Source of the DNA: CAYGWP01 sp964353455
GTDB taxonomy: Bacteria; Planctomycetota; Phycisphaerae; FEN-1346
Length of the DNA: 13,130 nt
Assembly: GCA_964353455.1 (NCBI GenBank)
Contig: CAYGWP010000575.1
Span: forward strand, 1-13,130
Reading direction: 5' to 3'
The notes beneath the pieces are model-generated. The model saw nothing but the letters and a program-made list of their open reading frames with translations. It was not told the origin of the DNA and ran no database searches. The position numbers were made by a program, and so were the translations under genes. Shown piece after piece: positions 1 to 7,265 of this stretch. Every line of letters begins with the position of its first letter. Positions within the stretch are counted from its first letter, which is position 1.

Positions 1-831
1 CAGGACAACCTCAACGATGAGAAGACCCGCCTGACCGCCGCACGCGAATCGGCCCTTGCCGTGGCCAAGCAGGCCGAGGACGACAAGCAGCGGACCATGG
101 ACCGCCTCATCAACGAACGCCGCGACTGGGCCGAGGCACGCAAAAAACTCGAGGACAAGGTCGGCAGGCTCGGCAACGACCTGAAGGAACTCGCCGACCA
201 GACCAAGCCGTTCCGCGAAGTGCCAACCGAGACCGGCATTGACGGCCACGTAATCAGCGTCGCGGAGCAGGGCGTCATCGCCTACGCTGACCTCGGCAAA
301 CAGGACGGCGTCCTCCTCGGCATGCCGTTCTCCATCTTCAGCCCCTCCGAACTCGGCCGACCCAAGCCTGAACCGAAGGGCCGCTGCCGCGTCGTCAAGA
401 TCATGGCCAACTCATGCGAAATCCGGATCTACCAGAGCCAGCCTGAGAACCCCATCGTCACGGGCGATGTGCTCTACAGCCCCATCTACGACCGCGAGCG
501 GCGACTCCGGTTCGCACTGGTCGGCAAGATGGACATCGACGACAACGGCACCGACGACTCCGAGCAACTGAAGGCCCTCATCCAGCAGTTCGGCGGCCGC
601 ATCGACGCCACGCTCACCGTCCAGAGCGATTACCTCGTCCTCGGTGAGGAGCCGAGCGTGCCCCCCGCCCCGGGGGCAGGCGCCAGCCCGATGGAACAAC
701 AGGTGTACGGTGAAGCCCGCAAGAAGTTCATCGAGTACCACAAGTCCATGTCCGATGCGCAGAGTTTCGGCATACCGGTCCTCTCGATGAACCGGTTCCT
801 CGGCCTCGTGGGCATCGCGGGCCAGAATTAG
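1..831 (+). CDS. Coiled-coil protein with BRCT-like C-terminal domain (5' end outside window)
   Basis: The frame is open from base 1 to the TAG at 829-831, so only the last 276 residues are visible and the true start lies upstream. Residues 1-70 are charged and heptad-like (rich in E, K, R, L, D), indicating a coiled coil. Residues 80-160 form a Gly/Val-rich beta segment with pattern G-V-I-S-V followed by LGKQDGVLLGMPF. Residues 168-270 look BRCT-like: an FALVGK strand, a helix LKALIQQFGG, then SDYLVLGEE, and near the end the typical AQSFGIPVLSMNRFL. A Pro/Ala-rich stretch and a helix sit inside this last domain (about 215-245). The BRCT match is by eye; BRCT modules usually mediate protein or phosphopeptide binding, but the role here is unknown. 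No signal peptide can be judged because the N-terminus is missing. No neighbour suggests a function, and a hairpin 31 bases downstream separates it from the aminotransferase. Confidence 0.75.
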   Translation, partial: QDNLNDEKTRLTAARESALAVAKQAEDDKQRTMDRLINERRDWAEARKKLEDKVGRLGNDLKELADQTKPFREVPTETGIDGHVISVAEQGVIAYADLGKQDGVLLGMPFSIFSPSELGRPKPEPKGRCRVVKIMANSCEIRIYQSQPENPIVTGDVLYSPIYDRERRLRFALVGKMDIDDNGTDDSEQLKALIQQFGGRIDATLTVQSDYLVLGEEPSVPPAPGAGASPMEQQVYGEARKKFIEYHKSMSDAQSFGIPVLSMNRFLGLVGIAGQN

Positions 832-860
832 GCGGGCGGGAGGAAGTCTCGGAACGTTTC

Positions 861-893
861 AGGCGAGGCCGGCATCGCGTGTCGGCCTCGCCT
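861..893 (+). terminator. Possible intrinsic terminator after the coiled-coil gene
   Basis: An 11-bp perfect stem (861-871 with 883-893, AGGCGAGGCCG and its complement) closes an 11-base loop. It is followed by the moderately T-rich CTTGCATTTA. It starts 30 bases after the stop codon. The tract is interrupted, so termination may be weak. Confidence 0.45.
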
Positions 894-905
894 CTTGCAT
901 TTAGC

Positions 906-925
906 CCCCGGTGAATACGCCGGGG
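906..925 (+). other. Short GC hairpin in the aminotransferase leader
   Basis: CCCCGG (906-911) pairs with CCGGGG (920-925) around an 8-base loop, 16 bases before the aminotransferase start. It may only be a stable leader hairpin; nothing shows a regulatory role. Confidence 0.3.
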
Positions 926-941
926 TCCGAAGGGGATAAAA

Positions 942-2135
942 ATGCAGATATCCAAGCGCGTCCTCGGCATCCGCCCCTCGATGACCCTGGCCGTCTCGGC
1001 CAAGGCCAAGGCCATGAAGGCCGCAGGCATCGACGTCGTCGGCTTCGGCGCGGGCGAACCCGACTTTAAGACCCCCGCCCACATCTGCGAGGCCGCCGTC
1101 AAGGCCATCCACGACGGCCATCACGGCTACATCGTCCCGTCGTCGGGCCTCGCGGACCTTAAGAGCGCCGTCGCCGCGTACCTTAAGCGCACCTGCGGCC
1201 TCTCGTACGAACCGGCCCAGGTCCTCATCGGCTGCGGCGGAAAGCACGCCCTCTACGAGGCGTTCCTGGCGGCCCTGGAGCCGGGCGACGAGGCCGTCCT
1301 CCCCGCTCCTTACTGGGTCTCGTACCCGGAGATGATCCGCCTGGCCGGCGCCACGGAAGTCATCATCGAGGTCGGGGCCGGCCAGGGCTTTAAGATCACG
1401 CCCCGGCAACTTGCCGCCGCCATCACGAAGAAGACCCGCCTGTTCGTCCTCAACTCGCCCTCCAACCCCACCGGCGTCGTCTATACGCGGGCGGAACTCA
1501 AGGCCCTGGCCGATGTGGTCGCAGGGACGGACATCTGGGTCTTCTCCGACGAAATCTACGGCGAACTTGTATATGACGGAGTTGATACGTGCTCGTTCGC
1601 CGCCGTCCGAGACGGCCTCTACGGCCAGACCGTCACCTTCGGCGGGGCATCCAAGACCTGGGCCATGACAGGCTGGCGCATCGGATGGGCCGCAGGACCC
1701 GGGGACTTCATCCAGGCCATGGGCAACCTACAGGACCAGTCAACCTCGAACCCGACATCTATCAGCCAGTACGCCGCCGTCGCCGCCGTCTCGGGGCCCA
1801 CCGAGCCGCTGGCGAAGATGAAAGCCGAGTTTGACCGACGCCGCATCTACATGCTTGACCGACTCAATAAGATGCCCGGCGTCCGCTGCGTCCGACCCCA
1901 GGGGGCGTTCTACGCATTCCCCGACGTCAGCGCCACCTACGAGAAAGTCCTCGGCAAGGGCGCCAAGCCGCCGCTGAGCGCCGCCTGGTCTGCGGCGGTC
2001 CTCGAAAAGGCGCAGGTGGCCGTGGTCCCCGGCGGGGCGTTCGGCGACGATAACTGCGTCCGCCTCTCCTTCGCCACCAGCATGCAGCAGATCGAAAAGG
2101 GCCTCGACAGGCTCGAAAAATTCCTCAAAGGCTGA
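942..2135 (+). CDS. aspC: Class I PLP-dependent aspartate-type aminotransferase
   Basis: A 397-residue protein, normal length for cytosolic fold-type I aspartate aminotransferases, which transfer an amino group between aspartate (or related amino acids) and 2-oxoglutarate. Visible family landmarks in order: GAGEPDFKTP (37-46), GCGGKHALYEAF (97-108), W125 that stacks on the cofactor, NPTG with N175, FSDEIY with D203 and Y206, GGASKTWAMTGWR with the Schiff-base lysine K238, and R374 in VRLSF that binds the substrate carboxylate. The N-terminal pattern is closest to the bacterial I-gamma subgroup, in which aspartate, prephenate or aromatic specificity cannot be told apart by eye. The ATG at 942 is supported by AGGGG six bases upstream. 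The gene stands alone, bounded by hairpins on both sides, and all catalytic residues are present. Confidence 0.92.
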   Translation: MQISKRVLGIRPSMTLAVSAKAKAMKAAGIDVVGFGAGEPDFKTPAHICEAAVKAIHDGHHGYIVPSSGLADLKSAVAAYLKRTCGLSYEPAQVLIGCGGKHALYEAFLAALEPGDEAVLPAPYWVSYPEMIRLAGATEVIIEVGAGQGFKITPRQLAAAITKKTRLFVLNSPSNPTGVVYTRAELKALADVVAGTDIWVFSDEIYGELVYDGVDTCSFAAVRDGLYGQTVTFGGASKTWAMTGWRIGWAAGPGDFIQAMGNLQDQSTSNPTSISQYAAVAAVSGPTEPLAKMKAEFDRRRIYMLDRLNKMPGVRCVRPQGAFYAFPDVSATYEKVLGKGAKPPLSAAWSAAVLEKAQVAVVPGGAFGDDNCVRLSFATSMQQIEKGLDRLEKFLKG

Positions 2136-2157
2136 TGTGCAACAACATAACGTGTGC

Positions 2158-2187
2158 CACGGCCGGCTTGCCCGGCCGTGCTTTTTT
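2158..2187 (+). terminator. Intrinsic terminator of the aminotransferase gene
   Basis: A perfect 9-bp stem, CACGGCCGG (2158-2166) with CCGGCCGTG (2172-2180), encloses a 5-base loop and is followed by C then six T. It begins 23 bases after the stop codon. It lies between convergent genes, but the T tract exists only on the + strand, so it should end the aminotransferase transcript and not that of the opposing glycosyltransferase. Confidence 0.85.
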
Positions 2188-2194
2188 GCAGGGG

Positions 2195-3193
2195 TTAAGC
2201 CAGCGCATCGGCGATGAGTTTGACGAACCTCGGCTGAAGCACCCCGAAATCAAACTCCTCCTCGGCCCGCCTGCGCCCCGTGCGGCCCATCCGCTCCCTG
2301 AGCGCCGCATCGCCCGCCAGCCGCCCGACCGCCGCCACCCATTCCTCCGGCGTCCGGGCGTGCAGGCCCGTCGCCTCCGGCTCAACGTATTCGGCGTTCA
2401 CGCCCACCGGGCTCGTCACCACCGGCAGCCCCGCCGCCATGTACTGGAGGACCTTAAAGCCGCACTTGCCGCGCGTAAACGGCGTGTCCGGGAGCGGCGC
2501 GATGCCGATGTCACACTCCGCCAGCAGCCGCGCCTCATCCTCCAGGTTCCACGGCATGTTCTCCATGCGAAGGCCCGGGATTTCGAGGCCGGCATCGGCG
2601 ATGATGCGAAGGCCCGCGCCCGGCACGGCGCGCCCGAGCGCCTCAAGCATCGGCCGCAGCATCTGGAGTTGTTTAAGCGTGCTCTTGCTGCCGATCCAGA
2701 CGAGGCGCAATCCGCCGCGATGGTCGTAGTTCGCCTTGGGCGTGAATCGCCCTGCGTCCAGGCCGGTCGGCAGGATTTCGGCGAACGCCGCCCCGCCCAT
2801 GTCGGCGTGGTCCGCCAGGAACGGGTTGCCAGCGATGACGAGGTCCGCCCTGGCCATCGTCCGCCGGAACCGACGCAGCCGCCCCGGGTGCGGCCGGTCA
2901 GGCGCGCGGGCCTGGAACATGACCGCATCGTCGAAATCGTAAATCAGCCGCCGCGCCGCCCCGAGGCACCGCCCATCCCACCACGTGAGGGTCTTGCGGT
3001 GGAGGAGGACGCCGTCGAACTCGCGGCATCGACGCATCTGGCCGGTCCGCGTCCACGGGCACTCGGCCAGTTCCACGACCTCCGCCTCGATGCCGCCGGC
3101 CGCAAGCGCGCCGAGGTACGGCTCGATTCGCTGCCGGAACGCGGCGTTCGCGCGGTCTCGCGTCAGCACGAGGAGTCGTTTCGCCTCGGCCAC
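2195..3193 (-). CDS. GT4-like (GT-B fold) glycosyltransferase
   Basis: A 332-residue protein resembling retaining glycosyltransferases of family GT4, which transfer a sugar from a nucleotide-sugar donor. The N-terminal half contains IYDFDDA (84-90) and ARADLVIAGNPFLAD (114-128), typical of the acceptor-side Rossmann domain. The C-terminal half has LVWIGSKSTLKQL (164-176), then the donor-binding region DIGIAPLPDTPFTRGKCGFK (228-247) and YMAAGLPVVTSPVGVN (251-266). No signal peptide or membrane segment is seen, so it probably acts at the cytosolic membrane face. Acceptor and sugar cannot be deduced. The GTG start is chosen because AAAGGA lies eight bases upstream; an ATG seven bases further upstream is in another frame. 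It follows the hydrate epimerase on the same strand by 78 bases, so co-transcription is possible. Convergent with the aminotransferase. Confidence 0.85.
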   Translation of the reverse strand: MAEAKRLLVLTRDRANAAFRQRIEPYLGALAAGGIEAEVVELAECPWTRTGQMRRCREFDGVLLHRKTLTWWDGRCLGAARRLIYDFDDAVMFQARAPDRPHPGRLRRFRRTMARADLVIAGNPFLADHADMGGAAFAEILPTGLDAGRFTPKANYDHRGGLRLVWIGSKSTLKQLQMLRPMLEALGRAVPGAGLRIIADAGLEIPGLRMENMPWNLEDEARLLAECDIGIAPLPDTPFTRGKCGFKVLQYMAAGLPVVTSPVGVNAEYVEPEATGLHARTPEEWVAAVGRLAGDAALRERMGRTGRRRAEEEFDFGVLQPRFVKLIADALA

Positions 3194-3271
3194 AGGGCAT
3201 CCTTTCGGCCGCGACTATACCTCATTCGAGCCCGCCGCGGAAGCGGCGGCGCAAGCAACCCCCGGCGACCG

Positions 3272-3952
3272 CTAAGCGCCGCTGCGCCACGGCACGCCGA
3301 TGTCGGCGAGGATCACCCGGCCGGTGTACGCCGCGGCCTCGGGATTGCGGAATCCGATCTTCATGGCGGCCATCGTGACGGTCTTTGCGGCGCGGATCGT
3401 CGGCCCCAGCGGCAGCCCGGTGTCGCAGTCCAGGCCGCTCGGGATGTCGATCGCCAGGACCGTCTTCCGCGCGGCGTTGACGGCCGTGATGACGCTCGCG
3501 TACGGCTCGCGGACCTGGCCGCGCGTCCCCGTGCCGAGAAGGCCATCGACCACCAGGTCGGCCCGTGCAAGGAGCGGGGCGAGGCCGCGGAGGACCTGGT
3601 CGGCCGGCCCGTCGAGGATGCGAACCGTCCGGCCCATGCGCTCAAGTATGCCGAGGTTCGTGTCGGCATCGCCCTTGATTTCGCCGCGCGGCGCAAGGAC
3701 CGCAACCTCCGAAATGATTCCGTCAATCGCCAGGCGCCGCGCGACGACGTACCCGTCGCCGCCGTTGTTGCCGCGCCCGGCCAGGATGAGGACGTGCCTG
3801 GCGGCCGCGCCGCGGACCATCGCGCGGGCCGCTTCGGCGATCCGGCGGCCGGCGTTTTCCATGAGGACGATGCCCGGGATGCCGAGCGTCTCGACGGCGT
3901 ACCTGTCGAACGCGCGGATTTCATCGCGTGTGGCGAACGGCCGTGTCTGCAT
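3272..3952 (-). CDS. nnrE: NAD(P)H-hydrate epimerase, stand-alone YjeF_N domain
   Basis: A 226-residue cytosolic repair enzyme that interconverts the R and S epimers of hydrated NADH/NADPH so that the S-specific dehydratase NnrD can restore the cofactor. Diagnostic motifs: LMENAGRR (30-37), GRGNNGGDGYVVARRL (59-74), VVDGLLGTGTRG (134-145), and AIDIPSGLDCDTG (167-179), which includes the conserved catalytic-region aspartate D169; K198 lies in the late TVTMAAMKIGF stretch. In many bacteria this domain is fused to NnrD in a protein of about 500 residues. Here only the epimerase half is present and no NnrD is visible in the window. ATG at 3952 has GAGGTG seven bases upstream. It lies between the upstream alcohol dehydrogenase and the downstream glycosyltransferase on the same strand. 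Confidence 0.92.
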   Translation of the reverse strand: MQTRPFATRDEIRAFDRYAVETLGIPGIVLMENAGRRIAEAARAMVRGAAARHVLILAGRGNNGGDGYVVARRLAIDGIISEVAVLAPRGEIKGDADTNLGILERMGRTVRILDGPADQVLRGLAPLLARADLVVDGLLGTGTRGQVREPYASVITAVNAARKTVLAIDIPSGLDCDTGLPLGPTIRAAKTVTMAAMKIGFRNPEAAAYTGRVILADIGVPWRSGA

Positions 3953-3994
3953 GGCGCACCTCGTTCAGGCGATTGTGCATGGAGATGCTAACGA

Positions 3995-4016
3995 CCGTCG
4001 CCGTTTGCGGCGACGG
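3995..4016. other. Hairpin upstream of the hydrate epimerase gene
   Basis: CCGTCGCC (3995-4002) and GGCGACGG (4009-4016) form a perfect 8-bp stem with a 6-base loop. No T tract follows on either strand, so it is not a classical intrinsic terminator. It sits 43 bases before the epimerase start and directly beside the repeat element at 4020-4130. Confidence 0.4.
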
Positions 4017-4019
4017 CTA

Positions 4020-4130
4020 AGAAACTGTTTCAAAACCCGGTTCCTGTAGCACAGCCGCCCTCGGCTGTGCTTGATTGCGGTCATTTTGCACGCCCGAGGG
4101 CGGGCGTGCCACAGTTTTGAAACAGTTTCT
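4020..4130. repeat. BIME-like palindromic element A: two inverted REP hairpins inside 17-bp terminal repeats
   Basis: Perfect 17-bp inverted ends, AGAAACTGTTTCAAAAC at 4020-4036 and its complement at 4114-4130. Inside are two hairpin units in opposite orientation. The first is GTAG (4046-4049) followed by stem CACAGCCG (4050-4057) and CGGCTGTG (4062-4069). The second, read on the minus strand, is GTGG (4112-4109) followed by a stem of the same design with the same CCCT-type loop. A GTAG/GTGG foot plus hairpin, paired head to head, is the known layout of REP units in a BIME. The right end overlaps the stop codon of the alcohol dehydrogenase gene (4129-4131). Confidence 0.8.
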
Positions 4131-5244
4131 AAACTACTGCGCGAAGCATGTCGATGATATCGGCCTTCGAGACCGGGCGCGGGTTCGCCTTCGTCGAGCC
4201 GCTCGGGAGGCTCTCATCGGCGATCGCGTCGAAGGCATCCGCCGAGAGGCCGTACTCCTTGAGGTCCGCCGGCAGCCCGCACGAGGCCAGCAGGTCGCGC
4301 GCGTACGCGGCCGGGTCCTTGCCGAACAGCCGTGCGAGCGCGGCATACTTCTCGGGCGCGGCGGCGCGGTTAAACTCAAGCGCCGGCGCAAGCAGCACCC
4401 CGCACACGAGGCCGTGCGGCACGTGGAACCTGACGCCGACCGGGTGCGCGACGCCGTGGACCACCCCCAGCCGCGCGTTCGAGAGGCCCAGGCCCGCCAT
4501 GGCGCTGCCCCATGCCGCGCGGGTCCGAAGATTCAAGTTATCTCCATTTGTTACAACGCCGGGCAGGGCCCGGAAGAGTTCCTCGGCCGCCCGGAGCGAC
4601 ACGGCCTCGGTTATCGGCGTGGCGAACCGCGAAAGGTACGACTCCACGGCCTGGACCATCGCATCGACGCCGCTCGTGGCCGTGACACGCGGCGGCGATG
4701 AGAGCGTCACTTCCGGGTCAACGAGGGCGACGGCCGGAATGAGGCTCTCATCGCGGATGCTGGCCTTGAAGTTCCGCTCGCGGTCCGAGATGACACCGTT
4801 GTTGGTCATCTCGCTGCCCGTGCCGCTGGTGGACGGGACGGCGACCAGCGGCAGGCCGCGCCGCTCGACCTTGCGGCCCTGGTGAAACGCGCGGGTCGGG
4901 TCGGCCTCGCTGGCAAGTCCTGCGGCGACCTTCGCGACGTCCATTGCGCTGCCGCCGCCGAGACCGATGACGACCTCCGCGCGGTGCGACCTTATGCAGG
5001 CGCGGCAGGCATCGACGGTCGTCACATCCGGCTCCGGCTCGACCTGGTCGAAAAGGGCGGTCTCGACGCCGGCCGCCGCAAGGATCGCCCGGCACCGCGC
5101 GGTCGTGCCCGCCTGGGCCATGGCCCGGCGTCCGGTGACGAGGACCGCGCGGCGCCCGAGTCGCCGCGCCTCATCGCCGAGCGCCCCGAGCGCGCCCGCG
5201 CCGAAGAGGAACTTGCCGGGTGTGCGGAAATCGGCGATCGACAA
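4129..5244 (-). CDS. Iron-containing (group III) alcohol dehydrogenase
   Basis: A 371-residue cytosolic NAD(P)-dependent oxidoreductase of the Fe-ADH family, which interconverts alcohols and aldehydes or ketones; substrate unknown. Landmarks: FRTPGKFLFGAGAL (6-19), the nucleotide-binding GLGGGSAMDVAK (94-105), VPSTSGTGSEMTN (136-148), and the metal region GVDAMVQAVESY (192-203) with D194, then HGVAHPVG (263-270) and PHG (276-278). Two metal histidines, H263 and H277, and D194 are present. The position usually held by a third histidine four residues after the aspartate is Gln198. The start chosen is TTG at 5244, eight bases after AGGGG and matching the usual N-terminus; the frame stays open upstream to 5364 but that region holds the promoter. 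It is divergent from the RACo-type gene and heads a same-strand run with the epimerase and glycosyltransferase. Confidence 0.88.
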   Translation of the reverse strand: MSIADFRTPGKFLFGAGALGALGDEARRLGRRAVLVTGRRAMAQAGTTARCRAILAAAGVETALFDQVEPEPDVTTVDACRACIRSHRAEVVIGLGGGSAMDVAKVAAGLASEADPTRAFHQGRKVERRGLPLVAVPSTSGTGSEMTNNGVISDRERNFKASIRDESLIPAVALVDPEVTLSSPPRVTATSGVDAMVQAVESYLSRFATPITEAVSLRAAEELFRALPGVVTNGDNLNLRTRAAWGSAMAGLGLSNARLGVVHGVAHPVGVRFHVPHGLVCGVLLAPALEFNRAAAPEKYAALARLFGKDPAAYARDLLASCGLPADLKEYGLSADAFDAIADESLPSGSTKANPRPVSKADIIDMLRAVV

Positions 5245-5252
5245 GGTCAATG

Positions 5253-5329
5253 CCCCTAATGTTAGCCGCCGCGCTCGCGCGGCGCTGGCGGCGGCGTTGA
5301 TTATAAGCCCCGCAACCATCGCCGTGCAA
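5253..5329 (-). promoter_or_regulatory. Promoter and structured leader of the alcohol dehydrogenase gene
   Basis: On the minus strand a perfect -10 TATAAT lies at 5305-5300. A weak -35 TTGCAC (5329-5324) stands 18 bases upstream. The predicted leader contains a perfect 8-bp GC stem (5267-5274 with 5277-5284) that would form between the start of transcription and the AGGGG ribosome site. The -10 is convincing; the -35 matches consensus at only three of six positions. Confidence 0.5.
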
Positions 5330-5340
5330 TTGCGTTTGCG

Positions 5341-5369
5341 TTGACTTGCCGGTGCGGGCGGCATATCAT
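5341..5369 (+). promoter_or_regulatory. Sigma70-type promoter of the RACo-type gene
   Basis: TTGACT (5341-5346) and TATCAT (5364-5369) are separated by exactly 17 bases, each box matching the sigma70 consensus at five of six positions. Transcription would begin near 5376, leaving a leader of about 18 bases with GAGG just before the GTG start at 5394. It lies only 11 bases from the opposing dehydrogenase promoter, so the two could compete or share a regulator. Confidence 0.65.
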
Positions 5370-5393
5370 CGGCCTCTCTATCGCGAGGCGAAC

Positions 5394-7253
5394 GTGGCCG
5401 AGAAAGTCCATCGCGTGGTTTTTCAGCCCGACGGGCGGACTCTCTTCGTCCCGGACGGCCAGACGCTGCTTGACGCCGCCCGCGCCGCCGGCATCCACAT
5501 GAACGCCCCTTGCGGCGGGAAGGGCACCTGCACAGGCTGCCGCATCATCATTCCGCTGTCGCCCCCGCCGCCGACCGAGACGTGCCTCAGGGAACTTTCG
5601 GGGGAGGAAATCCGGCGGAACCTGCGGCTGGCGTGCCAGACCAGAGTCCGCGGCGACTTGCGTGTGGTCATCCCCGAAGAAACGCGCCTCGGAGACCAGA
5701 AGATCCTGACCGACGGAGTTGCGCGCGAGATTGCGCTTGAGCCGAACGTCCGGAAGGTGGCGGTCCACCTGCCGCAGCCGGCCGTCTCGGACCAGCGGTC
5801 CGACGCCGACCGGCTGATCGACGGCCTGGCCGAGAAGGGCATCGACGGAGCACACATAGACATCCGTATTGCCCGCGAACTGCCGGAGCGCCTGCGTGCG
5901 CTGGATTTTCACCCGGCTGCCGTCGTCATCGGCCGCGAGGTCGTTTACCTCGACCGGCCCACTGCCGCCGATGCCTGCTACGGCATCGCGTTCGACGTCG
6001 GCACGACCACACTGGTCGGGTACCTCGTGGACCTGGTGACCGGCAGACTTGCCGCGGTCGCCAGCCGCGGGAACCCGCAGGCCGCCTATGGCGACGATGT
6101 GATCGCGCGGATCGAGTACTGCGGCCGCCAGGCCGACGGGGCGCGCACACTGAACTCGCTCGTCGTCGGGGCGCTCAACGAGATGGTGGCCGAGTGCTGC
6201 CGCAAGGCCGCCGTCAAGACCTCGGCCGTCTATGAGGCGACCGTGGTCGGCAACTCGACGATGAACCACCTCCTACTCAGGCTGCCGGTGGACGGGATAG
6301 CGCGTGCCCCGTTCGTTGCGGCGGCCGCCTCGGCGCACACGGTCTCGGCGCGGGACCTCGGCCTCCGGATTCACCCGCGAGGCCGGGTCTATACCGCGCC
6401 GCTCATTGCGAGTTTCGTCGGGGCCGATACGGTCGGCGTCATTCTTGCCACCGGCATGCACGAGAGCGACCGGCTGCGCCTGGCCATCGACATTGGAACG
6501 AACGGCGAGATCGTCCTCGGGACGAGGGCGCGGCTGCTGGCGTGCTCGACGGCGGCCGGCCCGGCGTTTGAGGGGGCGAGGATCCGCTACGGAATGCGGG
6601 CAGCCACCGGCGCGATCGACCGCGTTGACATGGACGGCGAGCGGCTCGTCCTGCACACGATTGACGAGGCGCCGGCGGTCGGACTCTGCGGCACGGGCCT
6701 CATTGACGCCGTGGCGGCGCTCGTGGCGGCGGGCGTGGTCACGCCGAGCGGCATGATGCGTGCGGCGGCCGACGTGGCGAAGCGGACGCCGGCGCTTGCG
6801 AGGCGCATTCAGGGGGCCGACGGCGAGACGGGCTTCGTCCTCGCCGCCAAGGGCGAGACGCTGACGGGCCATCCCATCCTGCTGACGCAGCGGGATGTCC
6901 GCGAGGTGCAACTGGCAAAGGGCGCGATGGCCGCGGGCGTCGAGACGCTCCTGGCGGAGTTCGGCGCGGCCGCCTCCGACATCCAGGAGGTGCTGCTGGC
7001 CGGCGCGTTCGGGAACTACATCCGGCCCGACCGGGCGCTGGCGATAGGGCTCCTCCCGCGCGTGCCTCTTGAGCGCGTGAAGTTCGTGGGCAACGCGGCG
7101 GGGGTCGGGGCGCGGATGATGCTCGTCAATTGCGGCATCAGGCGTGCGGCGGACGATGTGGCCCGCGGCGTAGAGCACGTGGAACTCTCGCAGCGTCCGG
7201 ACTTCCAGCCGCGCTTCGCCGAGGCGATGATCTTCCCGCCTGTCACACTTTGA
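5394..7253 (+). CDS. RACo-type corrinoid-protein activation ATPase ([2Fe-2S] ferredoxin plus ASKHA domain, DUF4445)
   Basis: A 619-residue cytosolic protein resembling RACo, which uses ATP and its iron-sulfur cluster to reduce inactive Co(II) corrinoid proteins to Co(I). The N-terminal ferredoxin domain (about 1-95) carries four cysteines in plant-ferredoxin spacing: C40, C46 and C49 in APCGGKGTCTGC, and C81 in LACQT. After a linker, the ASKHA ATPase shows FDVGTTTLVGY (200-210), VVGNSTMNHLL (284-294), AIDIGTNGEIVLG (364-376), CSTAAGPAFEGA (384-395), GLCGTGLIDA (430-439), and GAFGNYIRPDRA (537-548) then VGNAAGVGAR (565-574). GTG at 5394 is chosen over an open extension to 5346 because GAGG precedes it and the extension would cover the promoter. 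No corrinoid protein, methyltransferase or methylamine gene lies in the window, so its client is unknown. Confidence 0.9.
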   Translation: MAEKVHRVVFQPDGRTLFVPDGQTLLDAARAAGIHMNAPCGGKGTCTGCRIIIPLSPPPPTETCLRELSGEEIRRNLRLACQTRVRGDLRVVIPEETRLGDQKILTDGVAREIALEPNVRKVAVHLPQPAVSDQRSDADRLIDGLAEKGIDGAHIDIRIARELPERLRALDFHPAAVVIGREVVYLDRPTAADACYGIAFDVGTTTLVGYLVDLVTGRLAAVASRGNPQAAYGDDVIARIEYCGRQADGARTLNSLVVGALNEMVAECCRKAAVKTSAVYEATVVGNSTMNHLLLRLPVDGIARAPFVAAAASAHTVSARDLGLRIHPRGRVYTAPLIASFVGADTVGVILATGMHESDRLRLAIDIGTNGEIVLGTRARLLACSTAAGPAFEGARIRYGMRAATGAIDRVDMDGERLVLHTIDEAPAVGLCGTGLIDAVAALVAAGVVTPSGMMRAAADVAKRTPALARRIQGADGETGFVLAAKGETLTGHPILLTQRDVREVQLAKGAMAAGVETLLAEFGAAASDIQEVLLAGAFGNYIRPDRALAIGLLPRVPLERVKFVGNAAGVGARMMLVNCGIRRAADDVARGVEHVELSQRPDFQPRFAEAMIFPPVTL

Positions 7254-7265
7254 GGCTGTTCGTTT

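Noticed and set aside
2135..3991. Long + strand open frame of 618 codons opposite the glycosyltransferase and epimerase genes.
   Set aside because: It is a GC-rich antisense shadow: low-complexity Arg/Pro/Ala product, no ribosome site, and it runs across two genes with clear family motifs on the other strand.
4020..4130. Element A as an insertion sequence or a mini-transposon with target duplication.
   Set aside because: No transposase frame is inside and no flanking direct repeat is visible; the hairpin layout fits a REP pair better.
5301..6269. Minus-strand open frame of 322 codons over the start of the RACo-type gene.
   Set aside because: It would run over both divergent promoters and lies opposite the iron-sulfur cysteine motif; the product shows no recognisable pattern.
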